DNA from: Mesorhabditis belari | Taxonomy: Eukaryota > Nematoda > Chromadorea > Rhabditida > Rhabditidae | Direction of reading: 5' to 3' | NCBI GenBank assembly: GCA_958450365.1 | Contig: CAUEEP010000211.1 | Span: forward strand, 310,001 to 374,000 | DNA: 64,000 bases | Part shown: positions 22,301 through 31,229 of the stretch, piece by piece | Layout: every line of letters begins with the position of its first letter | How positions within the stretch are numbered: the stretch's first letter is position 1 | Program-made: the position numbers and the translations under genes | Notes under the pieces: generated by a model | The model's input: the letters and a program-made list of their open reading frames with translations, nothing else | Databases searched by the model: none | What the model was told of the DNA's origin: nothing

Positions 22301-24895
22301 GCCAAAATTTCAGAGAAATTCATTCAGCCAATTTTTCCGTAGAGTTTTTTATAGATTTTTACGAAAAAGGCGTTTTTCACTCTCGAATTTGCTTCAAAGT
22401 GAACCGAAATTCATTTAAAAAGATGCAAATTGAACAAAAAAAACACTTTTTTTTGATAGAGCAAACTATAGATTAATTCGTGAATTTGTTACTTTTTAAC
22501 AGAAGTACGAAAAAAACGAAAACACTTATGCATGAACCTATTATTTCCTTACTTCCTTACTTACTTCCTTGCAAAACAATTACTTTAGCTGCTTTCGAAA
22601 GAACTCAACATAAATGTTTTCGAGGAGTTCAAACGCGCCGACATCTATTCGTTCGCGTTGGTGATGTGGGAGATCGCGAGAAGTGTTTGTTTCATTGGAC
22701 AGACAGACAGTCAACACTTGCAATATCATTACAATAATATTCAAAGCCATGAACATAACTTTAGAATCAGTTGCAGATGCAGATCAGTTGCAAACTTCTA
22801 AAAAATTTCATTTTTTCAGTGTCCCCATCCGTGTGGTCGATCTTCTGAGGCACCAAAAGATGCAAGCCTTTCAGCAGGTGAGTCAAGCAGCAAGTCAGCT
22901 ACTAGACAGATTAGGAAAAGCACTTATAAGACAAAATATTTCTGTACTAACTCTTGCAACTCTAAAGTTTAAGAAATTTGAATGTCAATGAATTCTTACT
23001 ATAATGGCTTAATTTTAATAAATAGCTTGTTTGCTTACTGCTTTAAAAACACTATAACAGTGTTTTTCGGAAATTTCTCAAAAAAGCGAAAAGCTAGCCG
23101 CCAGCGGAATCGAACCGGCAAGCCTAGGTTTTAGAGTCACTATCCCCCAGACCACCGCTCCCTTGATTGCTTTCGACATGACGCCTTCTTATAGATGAGG
23201 TCGCGGTTTGCGTAGCTAATTGGACTTGGTGCTTTTATGGGTTGGGGAATACAAACATGATCGGGAATCGAACCCACGACCTCTGCTTACCAGGCGAACC
23301 TTACCAATGAGCTTACCAATAAGCTTACCTGAGCTTACCAATGAGCTTCCCAATGAGCTTCCCAATGAGCTTCCCAATGAGCTTACCAATGAGCTTCCCA
23401 ATGAGCTTACCAATAAGCTTCCCAATAAGCTTACCAATGAGCTACACCGACTACTTTACTTCTTTTCAGATTCGGGTCTTGGTGCTTCAGCAAGCAACTC
23501 GTCTTCTCTCTCAAAACTTTACGAGTGTCCGTTTGAGGGAATGGTCAAATCGGATCCATCTCTCGAAGAAATGAAAGTGATTGTTTGTGACATGAACTAT
23601 CGACCTGAGATCCCCGCATTTTGGAGGAATCCTATTGAGGTCGGTTCTTTATGCTTAAAGCCACATCTTACACCATCTGGTGCAATAAAATCCCTGTTTT
23701 TCTCGCGTTGCTGGGAGAAAATAAGTTTGGTGTGTAAGAAAAGCGTTTGAGTACAAAGTAAAGTACAAAGTAAAGTACAAAGTAAAGTATAAAGTAAAGT
23801 ATAAAGTAAAGTACAAAGTAAGTTTTTAGGAACCCGAGCTCAATCGTTATTCCCAATTGATAATCGATTGTTGGAACGGGCATCCACATCGACGGCATAC
23901 AGCATTGAAAGTGAAAAAAGTGTTGAGCGGGATTCTCGGGAATCTTTATACGAGTCAAGTAAGTCAAGTTGAATATCTTTTCAAATACTTACCTTTTAAA
24001 ATGTAATAGTACCGCACCCCGATAATGACGGTGCAGAGTGTTGCGTAGTCTAGCTTTGAACGAGTTTTTCTCGACACTGGTTTATGCTACAATGCTCGTT
24101 TAGGTATCAAAAAATAGCTGAAATTCAGGGTTATTTTTTGATACCAAATACGCTTTTTTTGAAAGTACGGGCGCTTTGAAAAAAAATGAAATACGAAAAA
24201 ACTTTTGCGACTACGCGACTGTACGAGGCGAGTGGGGTACTATTACAGTATTTACAGTAGGTATAATGTTAGTTGTTTCGAAGGGAAATTGGCTTTAGAA
24301 AAAACATACCGTAAATACTGTAATAGTACCGCACCCCGATAATGACGATGTGGAGAGTTGCGTAGTCTAGCTTTGAACGTGTTTTTCTCGACACTGGTTT
24401 ATGCTACAATGGGCGCTTAGGTATCAAAAAATAGCTGAAATTCAGGGCTATTTTTTGATACCTAAACGCGCATTGTAGCATAAAGTAGCGCGGAGAACGG
24501 GATGTTTCAAATTAGACTACGCAACCATCCCGAAAAAACGCGTTTTTCTCGACACTGGTTTATGCTACAATGCTCGTTTAGAAATCAAAAAATAGCCCTG
24601 AATTTCAGCTATTTTTTTGATACCAAATACGCTTTTTTCTTAAAGTACGGGCGCTTTGAAAAAAAATGAAATACTAAAATACTAAAAAATTTTTGCGACT
24701 ACGCGACTGTACGAGGCGGGGAGTGGGGTACTATTACAGTATTTACGGTAATAAATTAAAAGCTCAACTTTTTAGGGCACAAATCTCAATAAAGGTTTCA
24801 TCCCATGCAAGAAAGAATCCGACAGTGGAATTGGGAGTAATGGATCGTCAAAAGAACGTCCGATTTTACCAGTGTCATTCATTCAACAAGTTTAA
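13394..24895 (+). CDS. sma-6: TGF-beta superfamily (BMP-type) type I receptor Ser/Thr kinase
   Basis: Nineteen exons give 625 aa: 13394-13561, 14315-14446, 15439-15528, 17094-17220, 17271-17399, 17443-17506, 18495-18564, 19330-19398, 19443-19527, 19655-19698, 19794-19894, 20680-20767, 20846-20913, 21771-21840, 22589-22684, 22820-22877, 23470-23639, 23830-23958, 24776-24895. Residues 1-21 look like a signal peptide. The Cys-rich ectodomain ends in the family CCYEGNYCN box (144-152), followed by a membrane span (~186-210), a GS box (SGSGSGSGM, ~236-243), and a kinase domain with GRYGKV, VAVK (K283), [15 protein letters not shown] (DFG where most type I receptors have DLG) and [10 protein letters not shown] Ser/Ala-rich insertion follows MWEIARS (~468-505). 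The family phosphorylates R-SMADs; the L45 loop ([11 protein letters not shown]) resembles BMP-type receptors. The GS box fixes it as type I; sma-6 versus daf-1 is by overall architecture. Confidence 0.9.
13544..13802 (+). repeat. 29-bp minisatellite made from the end of receptor exon 1 and its splice donor
   Basis: The unit GATGAGTTGAGGGATCAGGT + AGAGGACTG is repeated nine times. Copy one is coding (DELRDQ) and holds the exon 1 donor CAG|GTAGAG at 13562. Eight further identical or near-identical donors follow at 29-bp steps (13591 to 13794; the 13707 one reads GTAGAT). The array ends exactly at a MITE. Confidence 0.95.
13801..14025. mobile_element. MITE family E3, copy 1, receptor intron 1
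   Basis: Ends are ACTGGACAATGAAATAT and the inverse; arms include GATCGTCACTTTCGCGCGTC. Its left end is fused to the last 29-bp minisatellite unit. A related copy is at 55984. Confidence 0.85.
14920..15248. repeat. 16-bp minisatellite (AAAGGCCTACATCGGC), receptor intron 2
   Basis: About 20 units differ at AAAGG/AAATG and CATCGG/CATCAA/CTTCGG. The frames [11 protein letters not shown]... arise from the repeat only. Confidence 0.95.
15598..16138. mobile_element. Deleted Tc1/mariner element keeping only the transposase HTH part
   Basis: Ends CAGGGTGACTGAAAATTACG and its inverse (CGTAATTTTCAGCCACCTTG) are flanked by TA (15596-15597, 16139-16140). On the minus strand (about 15992-15700) is the N-terminal helix-turn-helix of a transposase, including [34 protein letters not shown] and a GRGRKR hook. 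The DDE catalytic domain is missing. It lies in receptor intron 3. Confidence 0.85.
16141..16908. mobile_element. Fold-back element E4, copy 1
   Basis: Ends are TATGTCGCAGCCGATTAAGG and the inverse. Terminal parts contain tandem AGCCGAAGAAGTCTSAGACT units, and internal arms (16240-16300, 16680-16770) are a second inverted repeat. It starts immediately beside the Tc1/mariner relic. The related copy is at 38421. Confidence 0.85.
17545..18375 (+). pseudogene. Decayed Tc1-family transposase, copy 2, receptor intron 6
   Basis: It is nearly identical to 11180-11800 without the 80-base internal insertion. One frame reads [31 protein letters not shown], a stop, then [19 protein letters not shown]. 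Ends GGGTATTTTGAACGGG and CGTTTAAAATACCCGG are roughly inverse and may be the terminal repeats. Confidence 0.8.
18868..18942 (-). pseudogene. tRNA-Ser(CGA)-like sequence
   Basis: Stem CTTGT/ACAAG closes the loop CTCGAAA (anticodon CGA). A long variable region and a B-box GGTTCGATCCC follow. The 5' and 3' acceptor strands do not pair, so a functional tRNA is doubtful. Confidence 0.4.
19019..19286. mobile_element. MITE family E2, copy 1, receptor intron 7
   Basis: Ends are TACCGTAAATACTGTAATAG and the inverse. The interior carries TTGCGTAGTCTAGCTTTGAA and an internal hairpin GGTATCAAAAAATAG..CTATTTTTTCATACC. Confidence 0.85.
20036..20590 (-). repeat. Tandem array of five tRNA-Pro-like sequences, receptor intron 11
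   Basis: Units at about 20037-20105, 20161-20229, 20303-20346, 20421-20470 and 20524-20580 lie at ~115-bp spacing. The first two keep TTGGTCYAGTGGT, the Pro(TGG) loop TTTGGGT or TCTGGGT, and GGTTCGATCCCC. The last three are shortened. Spacers repeat GAGGGTTGAACAAAAA. Confidence 0.8.
21432..21600. mobile_element. MITE family E2, partial copy
   Basis: It shares GAGTTGCGTAGTCTAGCTTTG and the GGTATCAAAAAATAGCTGAA hairpin with the other E2 copies, but both outer ends are missing. A tRNA-like 3' half (B box GGTTCGAACCCC) lies just upstream at 21150-21180. Confidence 0.6.
21959..22538. mobile_element. mariner-type MITE, receptor intron 14
   Basis: Ends GGTTGATGCATAAGTGTTTT and the inverse are flanked by TA at both sides. 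A 60-bp perfect palindrome of GGCTCAGGC/GCCTGAGCC units sits at 22160-22222. A diverged relative is at 29875-30389. Confidence 0.85.
23090..23157 (-). pseudogene. tRNA-like sequence, receptor intron 16
   Basis: D-arm-like GGTGGTCTGGGGGATAG and B-box GGTTCGATTCC are present; the anticodon region (CTCTAAAACC) has no clean stem. Isotype is uncertain. Confidence 0.35.
23258..23450. repeat. tRNA-Thr-like sequence extended into a 12-bp tandem array
   Basis: On the minus strand 23258-23320 has TAGCTCATTGGTAAGG, the loop CTGGTAA and GGTTCGATTCCC. Its A-box end (TACCAATGAGCT) is then repeated about 11 times as CCAATGAGCTTM. The array therefore grew out of the tRNA D arm. Confidence 0.8.
24003..24259. 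mobile_element. MITE family E2, copy 3, receptor intron 18
   Basis: It is homologous to 19019-19286 from GTAATAGTACCGCACCCC to TATTACAGTATTTACAGTA; the extreme left end is lost. Confidence 0.8.
24307..24750. mobile_element. MITE family E2, copy 4, with internal duplication
   Basis: It has both TACCGTAAATACTGTAATAG ends. It is longer than other copies because the middle (GCTACAATG..GGTATCAAAAAATAG) is partly duplicated and inverted. The last receptor exon begins 26 bases after its end. Confidence 0.8.
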
Positions 24896-25079
24896 TTTCA
24901 ATTTTGATTTGATTTTGTGTTAATAAATAACTTATAAAGATAGATAAAGACAACAGAAACAAAAGAAATCAATAATTTAGCCGTTTTCTTAGATTTTTCC
25001 TTTGTAGAAAGTTGAATTTGTAAAAAAATAGCCAGATTTTTCTTGATTTCAAAAATGAACACTTATCTATCAAGGCCAG

Positions 25080-25835
25080 ATGGTCGGGAAACGGCAAAGA
25101 AAGCGAAAATCGTTAACAATGATCTCCATCGGATCTGGCCAGTTAAAACGGGCCCCCATATGTAAAGGCACTGTCCCAGACAACGAGCGATCACAGCCAC
25201 ACAGCCACAAAGAACTCAATCATTTAAAGATCTCTTCAGGGGATCAGGGAGTTGCCAGATGGTTGGGAAAGGTCGAAGAAATCGAAAACTATCAACAATG
25301 ATCTCCATCGGATCTGGCCAGTTAAAACGGGACCGCCACAGATGGCCCGGAAACGGTCGCCTTCATGTAAAAGCCCTGCGCCAGACAACGAGCGATCATA
25401 GCCACATAAAGAGCTCAATCATTTAAAGATCTCTTCAGGGGATCAGGGAGTTGCCAGATGGTCAGGAAAGGTCGAAGAAATCGAAAACCATCAACAGTGA
25501 TCTCCATCGGATCTGGCCAGTTAAAAAGGGAGCGCCAGAGATAGCCAGGAAACGGTCCGGAAGCCTTGCGCCAGACAACGAGCGATCACAGCCACACAGC
25601 CACAAAGAACTCAATCATTTAAAGATCTCTTCAGGGGATCAGGGAGTTGCCAGATGGTCAGGAAAGGTCGAAGAAATCGAAAACCATCAACAGTGATCTC
25701 CATCGGATCTGGTCAGCTAAAAAGGGAGCGCCAGAGCTAGCCAGGAAACGGGCCCCCATATATAAAAGCCTTGCGCCAGACGACGAGCGATCACAGCCAC
25801 ACAAAGAACTCAATCATTTAAAGATTCTCTAGATG
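25080..25835. repeat. ~185-bp tandem repeat, four copies
   Basis: Shared blocks are GATCAGGGAGTTGCCAGATG, GGTCGAAGAAATCGAAAA, TGATCTCCATCGGATCTGG and GCGCCAGACRACGAGCGATC. The GCGCCAGAC..GAGCGAT block recurs at 36965-37045 and 50215-50260, so the unit also exists dispersed. Confidence 0.85.
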
Positions 25836-26527
25836 TATCTAGATTCTCTCTAGAATCATTTAAAGATTCTCTAAAATAAAGATCTTCAGGTGTAAATTTG
25901 TTACTGGGATTTGCATGATCAACGAATCGATTGAAGCTATTCATTTTATTGAGTTTACCAATTGAAACCTGGGTTTAATTGGTTTGGTTTAAACTTTTAA
26001 ATAGACTTGAAAGTTTATTTTCTTAGCCTCTTCACATTTATTGACAGCAAAACACTTTTCCTTTAACATTTCACGTTGTTTCCCCTTTTCCCGTGCCCTT
26101 TCTACCGTAGCTTTCTTCAATTTCCGTTTCGAGACCCATTCTCTAGGCAAATTCCATTTATTTTTGCTTTTTTAAACATTTATTCCTTTTTATATTTGAT
26201 TTTCATTTAAAATTTGTAGAAAATAGAGAAATTGTTATGAAAAATGAAAGATTTTGCGTTGTTGATGATTTAAAAGCAACAAAAACTTTGATATGTTTCT
26301 TTTTTTTTAGTTAAAACTAAATCTTTTACTATTCATTCAGTCTCAAACGATTTGTACTTATCAATTGAATATTTAATTATTGAATTCATTTAAATGAATT
26401 CAATAAAATGAATTCAATTAAATAAATTCAATTAAATGAATTCTGATAAATGAATTCTGATTTGAATTGAATAGAAAATTTTCTTTGAGTTTTGAGAGAG
26501 TCCAATAGTCTCGAAACCTTTCAATTA

Positions 26528-26803
26528 TCTGTAGATGATCTTGATCTTGTAGCTCTAGTGGACCTTGAGCTTGATCTTGTAGCTCTAGTGGATCTTGAGC
26601 TTGATCTTGTAGCTCTAGTGGATCTTGAGCTTGATCTTGTAGCTCTAGTGGATCTTGAGCTTGATCTTGTAGCTCTAGTGGATCTTGAGCTTGATCTTGT
26701 AGCTCTAGTGGATCTTGAGCTTGATCTTGTAGCTCTAGTGGATCTTGAGCTTGATCTTGTAGCTCTAGTGGATCTTGAGCTTGATCTTGTAGCTCTAGTG
26801 GAT
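26528..26803. repeat. 30-bp minisatellite (CTTGATCTTGTAGCTCTAGT + GGATCTTGAG)
   Basis: Nine almost identical units. Since 30 is divisible by three, both strands are open (LDLVALVDLE and QDPLELQDQA repeats); these frames are by-products. Confidence 0.95.
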
Positions 26804-26964
26804 CCTTGACGTTATCTGTGCTACCCATATATTACATACATTATATCGTGTTGCTTTTATCGGCTTTTTATCGGCCTAAAAGGACTTAAAAGGACCGGCG
26901 TATTCAGCTAGTACTGTGTTTCACTACATTATGCTACAATATTCAGCAAACAAAACAGTTTTTC

Positions 26965-27010
26965 TACCAGTGAAGCGGCAGGTCATGGGTTCAAATCCCG
27001 GCGCCGACCA
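26965..27010 (+). pseudogene. tRNA 3'-half relic
   Basis: GGTCATGGGTTCAAATCCCGGCGCCGACCA matches a T arm plus 3' acceptor strand and even ends in CCA, but no 5' half is recognisable. Confidence 0.45.
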
Positions 27011-27113
27011 TTTTTTCCATTCCCAGCTTTAACCTAACCTTATCTTGATCTTGAAGTTCTTCCTCAAGTCCTGAATAAAGTATCTATCTATCTATATATA
27101 TATTAGGTAAAAC

Positions 27114-29703
27114 ATGGGTGCCTACAAGTATATGCAGGAGTTATGGCGAAAGAAACAATCGGAAGCGATGCGATACTCGTTGAGGATTCGATGCTGGCAA
27201 TACAGGTTTGCATTTGGGGAATAGAAATAGAGATAGAAATAGAGATAGAGATAGAAATAGAAATAGAATAGAAATAGAATAGAAATTGATATTGATAATC
27301 TAAAAAAAATTTAAGGAGTATTTATTTTTTGAACAATTTAAAGTCACCTCTAGTTTTGAAAGTTGTTGAAATGGCTTGAAAGCTTTTGAATTCTTTTCCA
27401 AATTTGACCAAATGAGATTTGACTCTAGAATTGATCGAATATCTAGCTGAATATCTAGCTGAATATTTGAATATTTGAATGCATAGAATAATTGAATATC
27501 TTTTAAAATAACCTCGCAAACGAATTTTAATCTTTTTTACTTCTTTTTCTAAAGACAAATACTAGTTTTCCATCGAATCGACCAGCTTCTCTTTGAATTT
27601 TTCTCAGATGAAAGGCCTCTTTTCGTTTAGTTTAAGGAAAGATTTAAATGGAGAACTTAAAAGATAACTTTGATAATTCTTTACTATTTATTTTCTAGTT
27701 GAAATTGATGAGAATTAGGTTTTTCTTTCAGACAAATGTCTGGCATTCACCGCGCTGGCATTCACTAGAAAACTAGACAACTAGAAAACTAGATAACTAG
27801 ATAACTAGATAACTAGATAATGATTGTTTTTCAGACAAATGTCTGGCATTCACCGTGCTCCCCGACCCACCCGGCCCGAGAAGGCTCGTCGTCTCGGATA
27901 CCGTGCCAAGCAAGGTGAGCTAAAAAATTACACTTTCAAAATATCTAATCTTTTAAAATGTACTCAAAAGTTGATTATCTAATTGTTTACCGTATTGATT
28001 TGATGAGGAAAGGGCCAAAGCAAAGTGAGCAAGAGTTTTCTTGTAGTTTTCTTGTAAAATCAAAGTTACCCCAATGCTCTATGTTTAGCTCTGTGGTATT
28101 TGATCAAAAAACAAAAGCCAGAAACCGCTGAACCTTTAGCCGATTGGTTAAGCGTCAAGTCGTTAAGGGACAAACGTACGGAAAACCGAAAACCCATGGA
28201 GGTTTTCGTGTGGTATTTGATCAAAAAACAAAAGCCAGAAACCGATGAACCTTTAGCCGATTGGTTAAGAGTCTTCTATCTTTATAGTCTAAAGGTCAAG
28301 GGTTCAATCCCGCTCGCTTTAATTATTGGTTTTTTGCCATAGATTTTTCCCTAAATTTAGCTTAAAGATTTTGTATTGTGAATGTATTTTTATTTGTATT
28401 TTTAAAAATTCTAGGCTACGTTGTTTACCGTGTTCGCGTTCGTCGTGGTGGTCGAAAGCGTCAAGTCGTTAAGGGACAAACGTACGGAAAACCGAAAACC
28501 CATGGAGTGAACGAATTGAAAAATCAACGAGGACACCAAGCTGTTGCTGAGGTGAAGAGTTTTTAAACACACGTTTTCTAGCGAATTGCTATGAGAAAAA
28601 TGAAGACTTTCTTGTAGGAAAGGGTTTTTTTGAAGGGGAAACAGGTTTACAGGGGCTAAGGTTAACAATTAGCGTCTAATTGAAAGCAAGAGCTTTTATA
28701 GAAGTTGGATATTGGATCCAAGTTGGATATTAGATCCAAGTTCAATACTGGATACTGTTCTAAATTAGAATTTCATTTACTTGCATAAATTTAAGCAAGA
28801 ATTCGTTTAAGTAAGTTAAGCTAGAGAAGCAATCCGAGCTAGATTTCTATTCTAAATTACAATTTTAGTTACAATAGTCTTAAAAGCAATCCAAATTCGA
28901 AAAGCAATAGAAAATAAAAGCAGATAAATGTTAATTTGAATAAGCTCTTGATTCTAGTGCCGTGTCGGTCGTCGTTGCGGTGGTTTGCGCGTGCTTTCGA
29001 GCTATTGGATCGGTCAAGATTCCACTTACAAATTCTTCGAAGTGATTCTCGTCGATCCAGCTCATAAAGCAATCCGCCGAAACCCTGACACTCAATGGCT
29101 GACAAAAGCCGTTCACAAACACAGAGAGATGCGCGGTTTAACCTCAGCTGGAAGAAAATCCCGTGGACTCGGCAAAGGACATCGATTCTCAGCCACTCGC
29201 GGTGGATCACAGGTTAGCTTTCGATAAAGACGATAGACGAAGACGATAAAGACTAGACAATTGACTAGATTCCAACATTAGAAATCATTCTTTAACTACA
29301 TTTCAATCAAAAGCTCAATCAAAAGCTCAATCAAAAGCTCAATCAAGGCCCAATCAAAAGCTTAATCAAAAGTCAATTGTTTATTGTGAACAGGGCAACT
29401 TTTAAGACTGTTGCCTTGTTGCCTTTTAAGACTGTTGCCAATGTTGCCTTGAAATGTCAAAAGGTTAAAGAAAAGTTAGAAAAGATCGATTAGATTAAGG
29501 TGATGAGCTTGTAGAAAAGAATTCACCGACTGTAATTGAAGAATTAAGCGTTTACAGATAGTTTAAAATAAGTCCATTACAATTGAAGGATTAAGCTTTT
29601 AAAGATAGTTTAAAATAAGTAGAAGATTTTCTAAAATCTCCTTTTTTTTCAGGCAAAGAATTGGCTCCGCAAAAACACGAAAGTTCTCCGCCGCAAACGT
29701 TAA
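27114..29703 (+). CDS. rpl-15: 60S ribosomal protein L15 (eL15)
   Basis: Five exons, 27114-27205, 27835-27914, 28415-28551, 28958-29212 and 29653-29703, give 204 aa, the normal eL15 length. The start [16 protein letters not shown], the centre [19 protein letters not shown] and the end [16 protein letters not shown] are the conserved family segments. It is a structural protein of the large ribosomal subunit in the cytoplasm. All junctions keep frame. An AATAAA lies at about 29744, some 40 bases after the stop. Introns 1 and 2 contain short copies of the gene's own exon 2 start (27731-27756) and exon 3 (28150-28200, 51 identical bases). Confidence 0.97.
28092..28318 (+). repeat. Duplicated tRNA-Leu-like sequence around the exon fragment
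   Basis: TGGTATTTGATCAAAAAACA..TTTAGCCGATTGGTTAAG occurs at 28092-28150 and 28209-28269. The second copy continues to a B-box GGTTCAATCCC at 28300-28310. It has a class II-like long central region, but the acceptor strands do not pair. Confidence 0.7.
28150..28200 (+). pseudogene. 51-bp copy of rpl-15 exon 3 inside intron 2
   Basis: It is identical to 28456-28506. On the left it is fused to a truncated tRNA-like sequence (..GCCGATTGGTTAAG), on the right to a second copy of that tRNA-like flank (28209-28318). Confidence 0.95.
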
Positions 29704-29874
29704 ATTCCATTTCATTGTTGTGTTTATTTGCTTTTTTTATGACAATAAAGTTATTGTTGACTCTAAAATTTGGGTTTTTTTTTGGTTAAAACAAAATTGA
29801 AAAGTATTTGAGGAAAATCGAGTGGACTAAAATGACTTTTGACTAAAGTAACGCGTTTTTTTTTTCTTCTATTA

Positions 29875-30389
29875 CGTTGATGCAAAAGTCTTTTTCATTT
29901 TTTTCGTACTTCCGTTAAAAAGTAACAAATGCACCAATTGAACAACGGTTTATTGCATTCGAAAGGCCAATTATTTTTCTGCAAAATGACATTAAAACGT
30001 GTTTAAAATGTCTTATGTCTAGATTTTTTTTGAGAGCCTGAAGTCGGGTAGTCAAAAAAGGCGACGGCTCGATGATGCATTTTAGACGCTTTAGCTAAGG
30101 AAACCAATATTGATGTTAATAAATAAAAGATAGAGCACAAAAAGTTCGATGTTTTTTTTAGATTTTCAGAGAAATTGATTCAGCCAATTTCTTTATAGAG
30201 GTTTTTATAGGTTTTTATGAAAAACCCGTTTTCACTCTCGAATTTGCTTGAAAGTGAACCCAAATTGACTTAAAAAGATGTGAAATTCAACAATAAACAC
30301 TTTTCATTTAGAGCAAACCATAGGTTAATTGATGACTTTTTTATTTTTCAAAAGAAGTACGAAAAAAATGAAAAAGACTTTTGCATCAT
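29875..30389. mobile_element. mariner-type MITE related to 21959-22538
   Basis: Ends CGTTGATGCAAAAGTCTTTT and the inverse, flanked by TA. The interior GACATTAAAACGKGTTTAAA, GAGCCTGAAGTCGGGTAGTC matches the receptor intron copy. Confidence 0.8.
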
Positions 30390-30735
30390 TAGGTACATGC
30401 ATAAGAAATGCGGATTTCAACATTTTCATCAATTTCTGAATGTGAAGCTTCGGGTACTGAATGTGAAGCTTCGGGTACTGAATGTGAAGCTTCGGGTACT
30501 GAATGTGAAGCTTCGGGTACTGAATGTGAAGCTTCGGGTACTGAATGCGAACATTCGGGTACTGAATACTTTGGAAAGTTGATTAAGTACGATTTTAAAG
30601 ATTTCTCTGCTTTAATTTCTCTGTTTTTACAAAGATAACATTTTTAAAAAGTCTAAATAAGCAATAAATATTAAATAAATGAAAAGAATTGGTTTATCTT
30701 AATATGAAATATTAGGTACATGCATAAGAATATGC
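30390..30735. repeat. Left arm of a 2.1-kb inverted repeat with 21-bp minisatellite
   Basis: TTAGGTACATGCATAAGAAA is followed by about six 21-bp units AATGTGAAGCTTCGGGTACTG (30437-30565), then 150 bases and another TTAGGTACATGCATAAG. The same sequence occurs in inverse order from 32338 to beyond 32540. Confidence 0.85.
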
Positions 30736-31035
30736 GAATTTCCCTTACAATACAAGTAACGAGTAACCCTTTTAGTTTCTCAAAAAGGTTAAGATTTCTT
30801 GGAAAATTGGAAAAGACTTGACTTCTGGATCTGTGAGCTCATTGAGATTTGTGAGCCAGTTCTGATTCCAGCCAGTTCTGATTCCTAGTTGATCATGGTT
30901 ATCAAGGCTAAAGTTTAGAGACAATTCAAAATCTCTATAATTTCAAAAAAGCACTGTATAAGACTGCATTTTTCTTCATTTTTCCACTAAAGTAAATTAT
31001 TGTTTGTATCGAGAAGATTCCGTTATTTTCACATT

Positions 31036-31197
31036 CAAGACATTCAAGACAAGACATTCAAGACAAGATATTCAATACAAGACATTCAAGACAAGACATT
31101 CAAGGCAAGACATTCAAGACAAGACATTCAAGGCAAGACATTCAAGACAAGACATTCAAGACAAGACATTCAATACAAGACATTCAAGACAAGACAA
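31036..31197. repeat. 14/15-bp minisatellite (GACATTCAAGACAA)
   Basis: About 12 units, with GCAA and TACAA variants. Confidence 0.95.
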
Positions 31198-31229
31198 GTT
31201 GTCAACAACGCGCAAAAATTTAAATATTA

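Larger units (their letters stand above)
24896..27113. other. Intergenic region between receptor gene and rpl-15
   Basis: A possible poly(A) signal AATAAA for the receptor is at about 24922. The rest holds a ~185-bp tandem repeat (25080-25835), AT-rich AATTCAATTAAATG repeats (26350-26470), a 30-bp minisatellite (26528-26803) and a tRNA 3' half (26965-27010). The rpl-15 leader ends in an ATTAG acceptor 6 bases before the ATG. Confidence 0.6.

Noticed and set aside
26418..26828. Open frames QDPLELQDQA and LDLVALVDLE on opposite strands
   Set aside because: Product of a 30-bp tandem repeat; no start context, no non-repeat homology.
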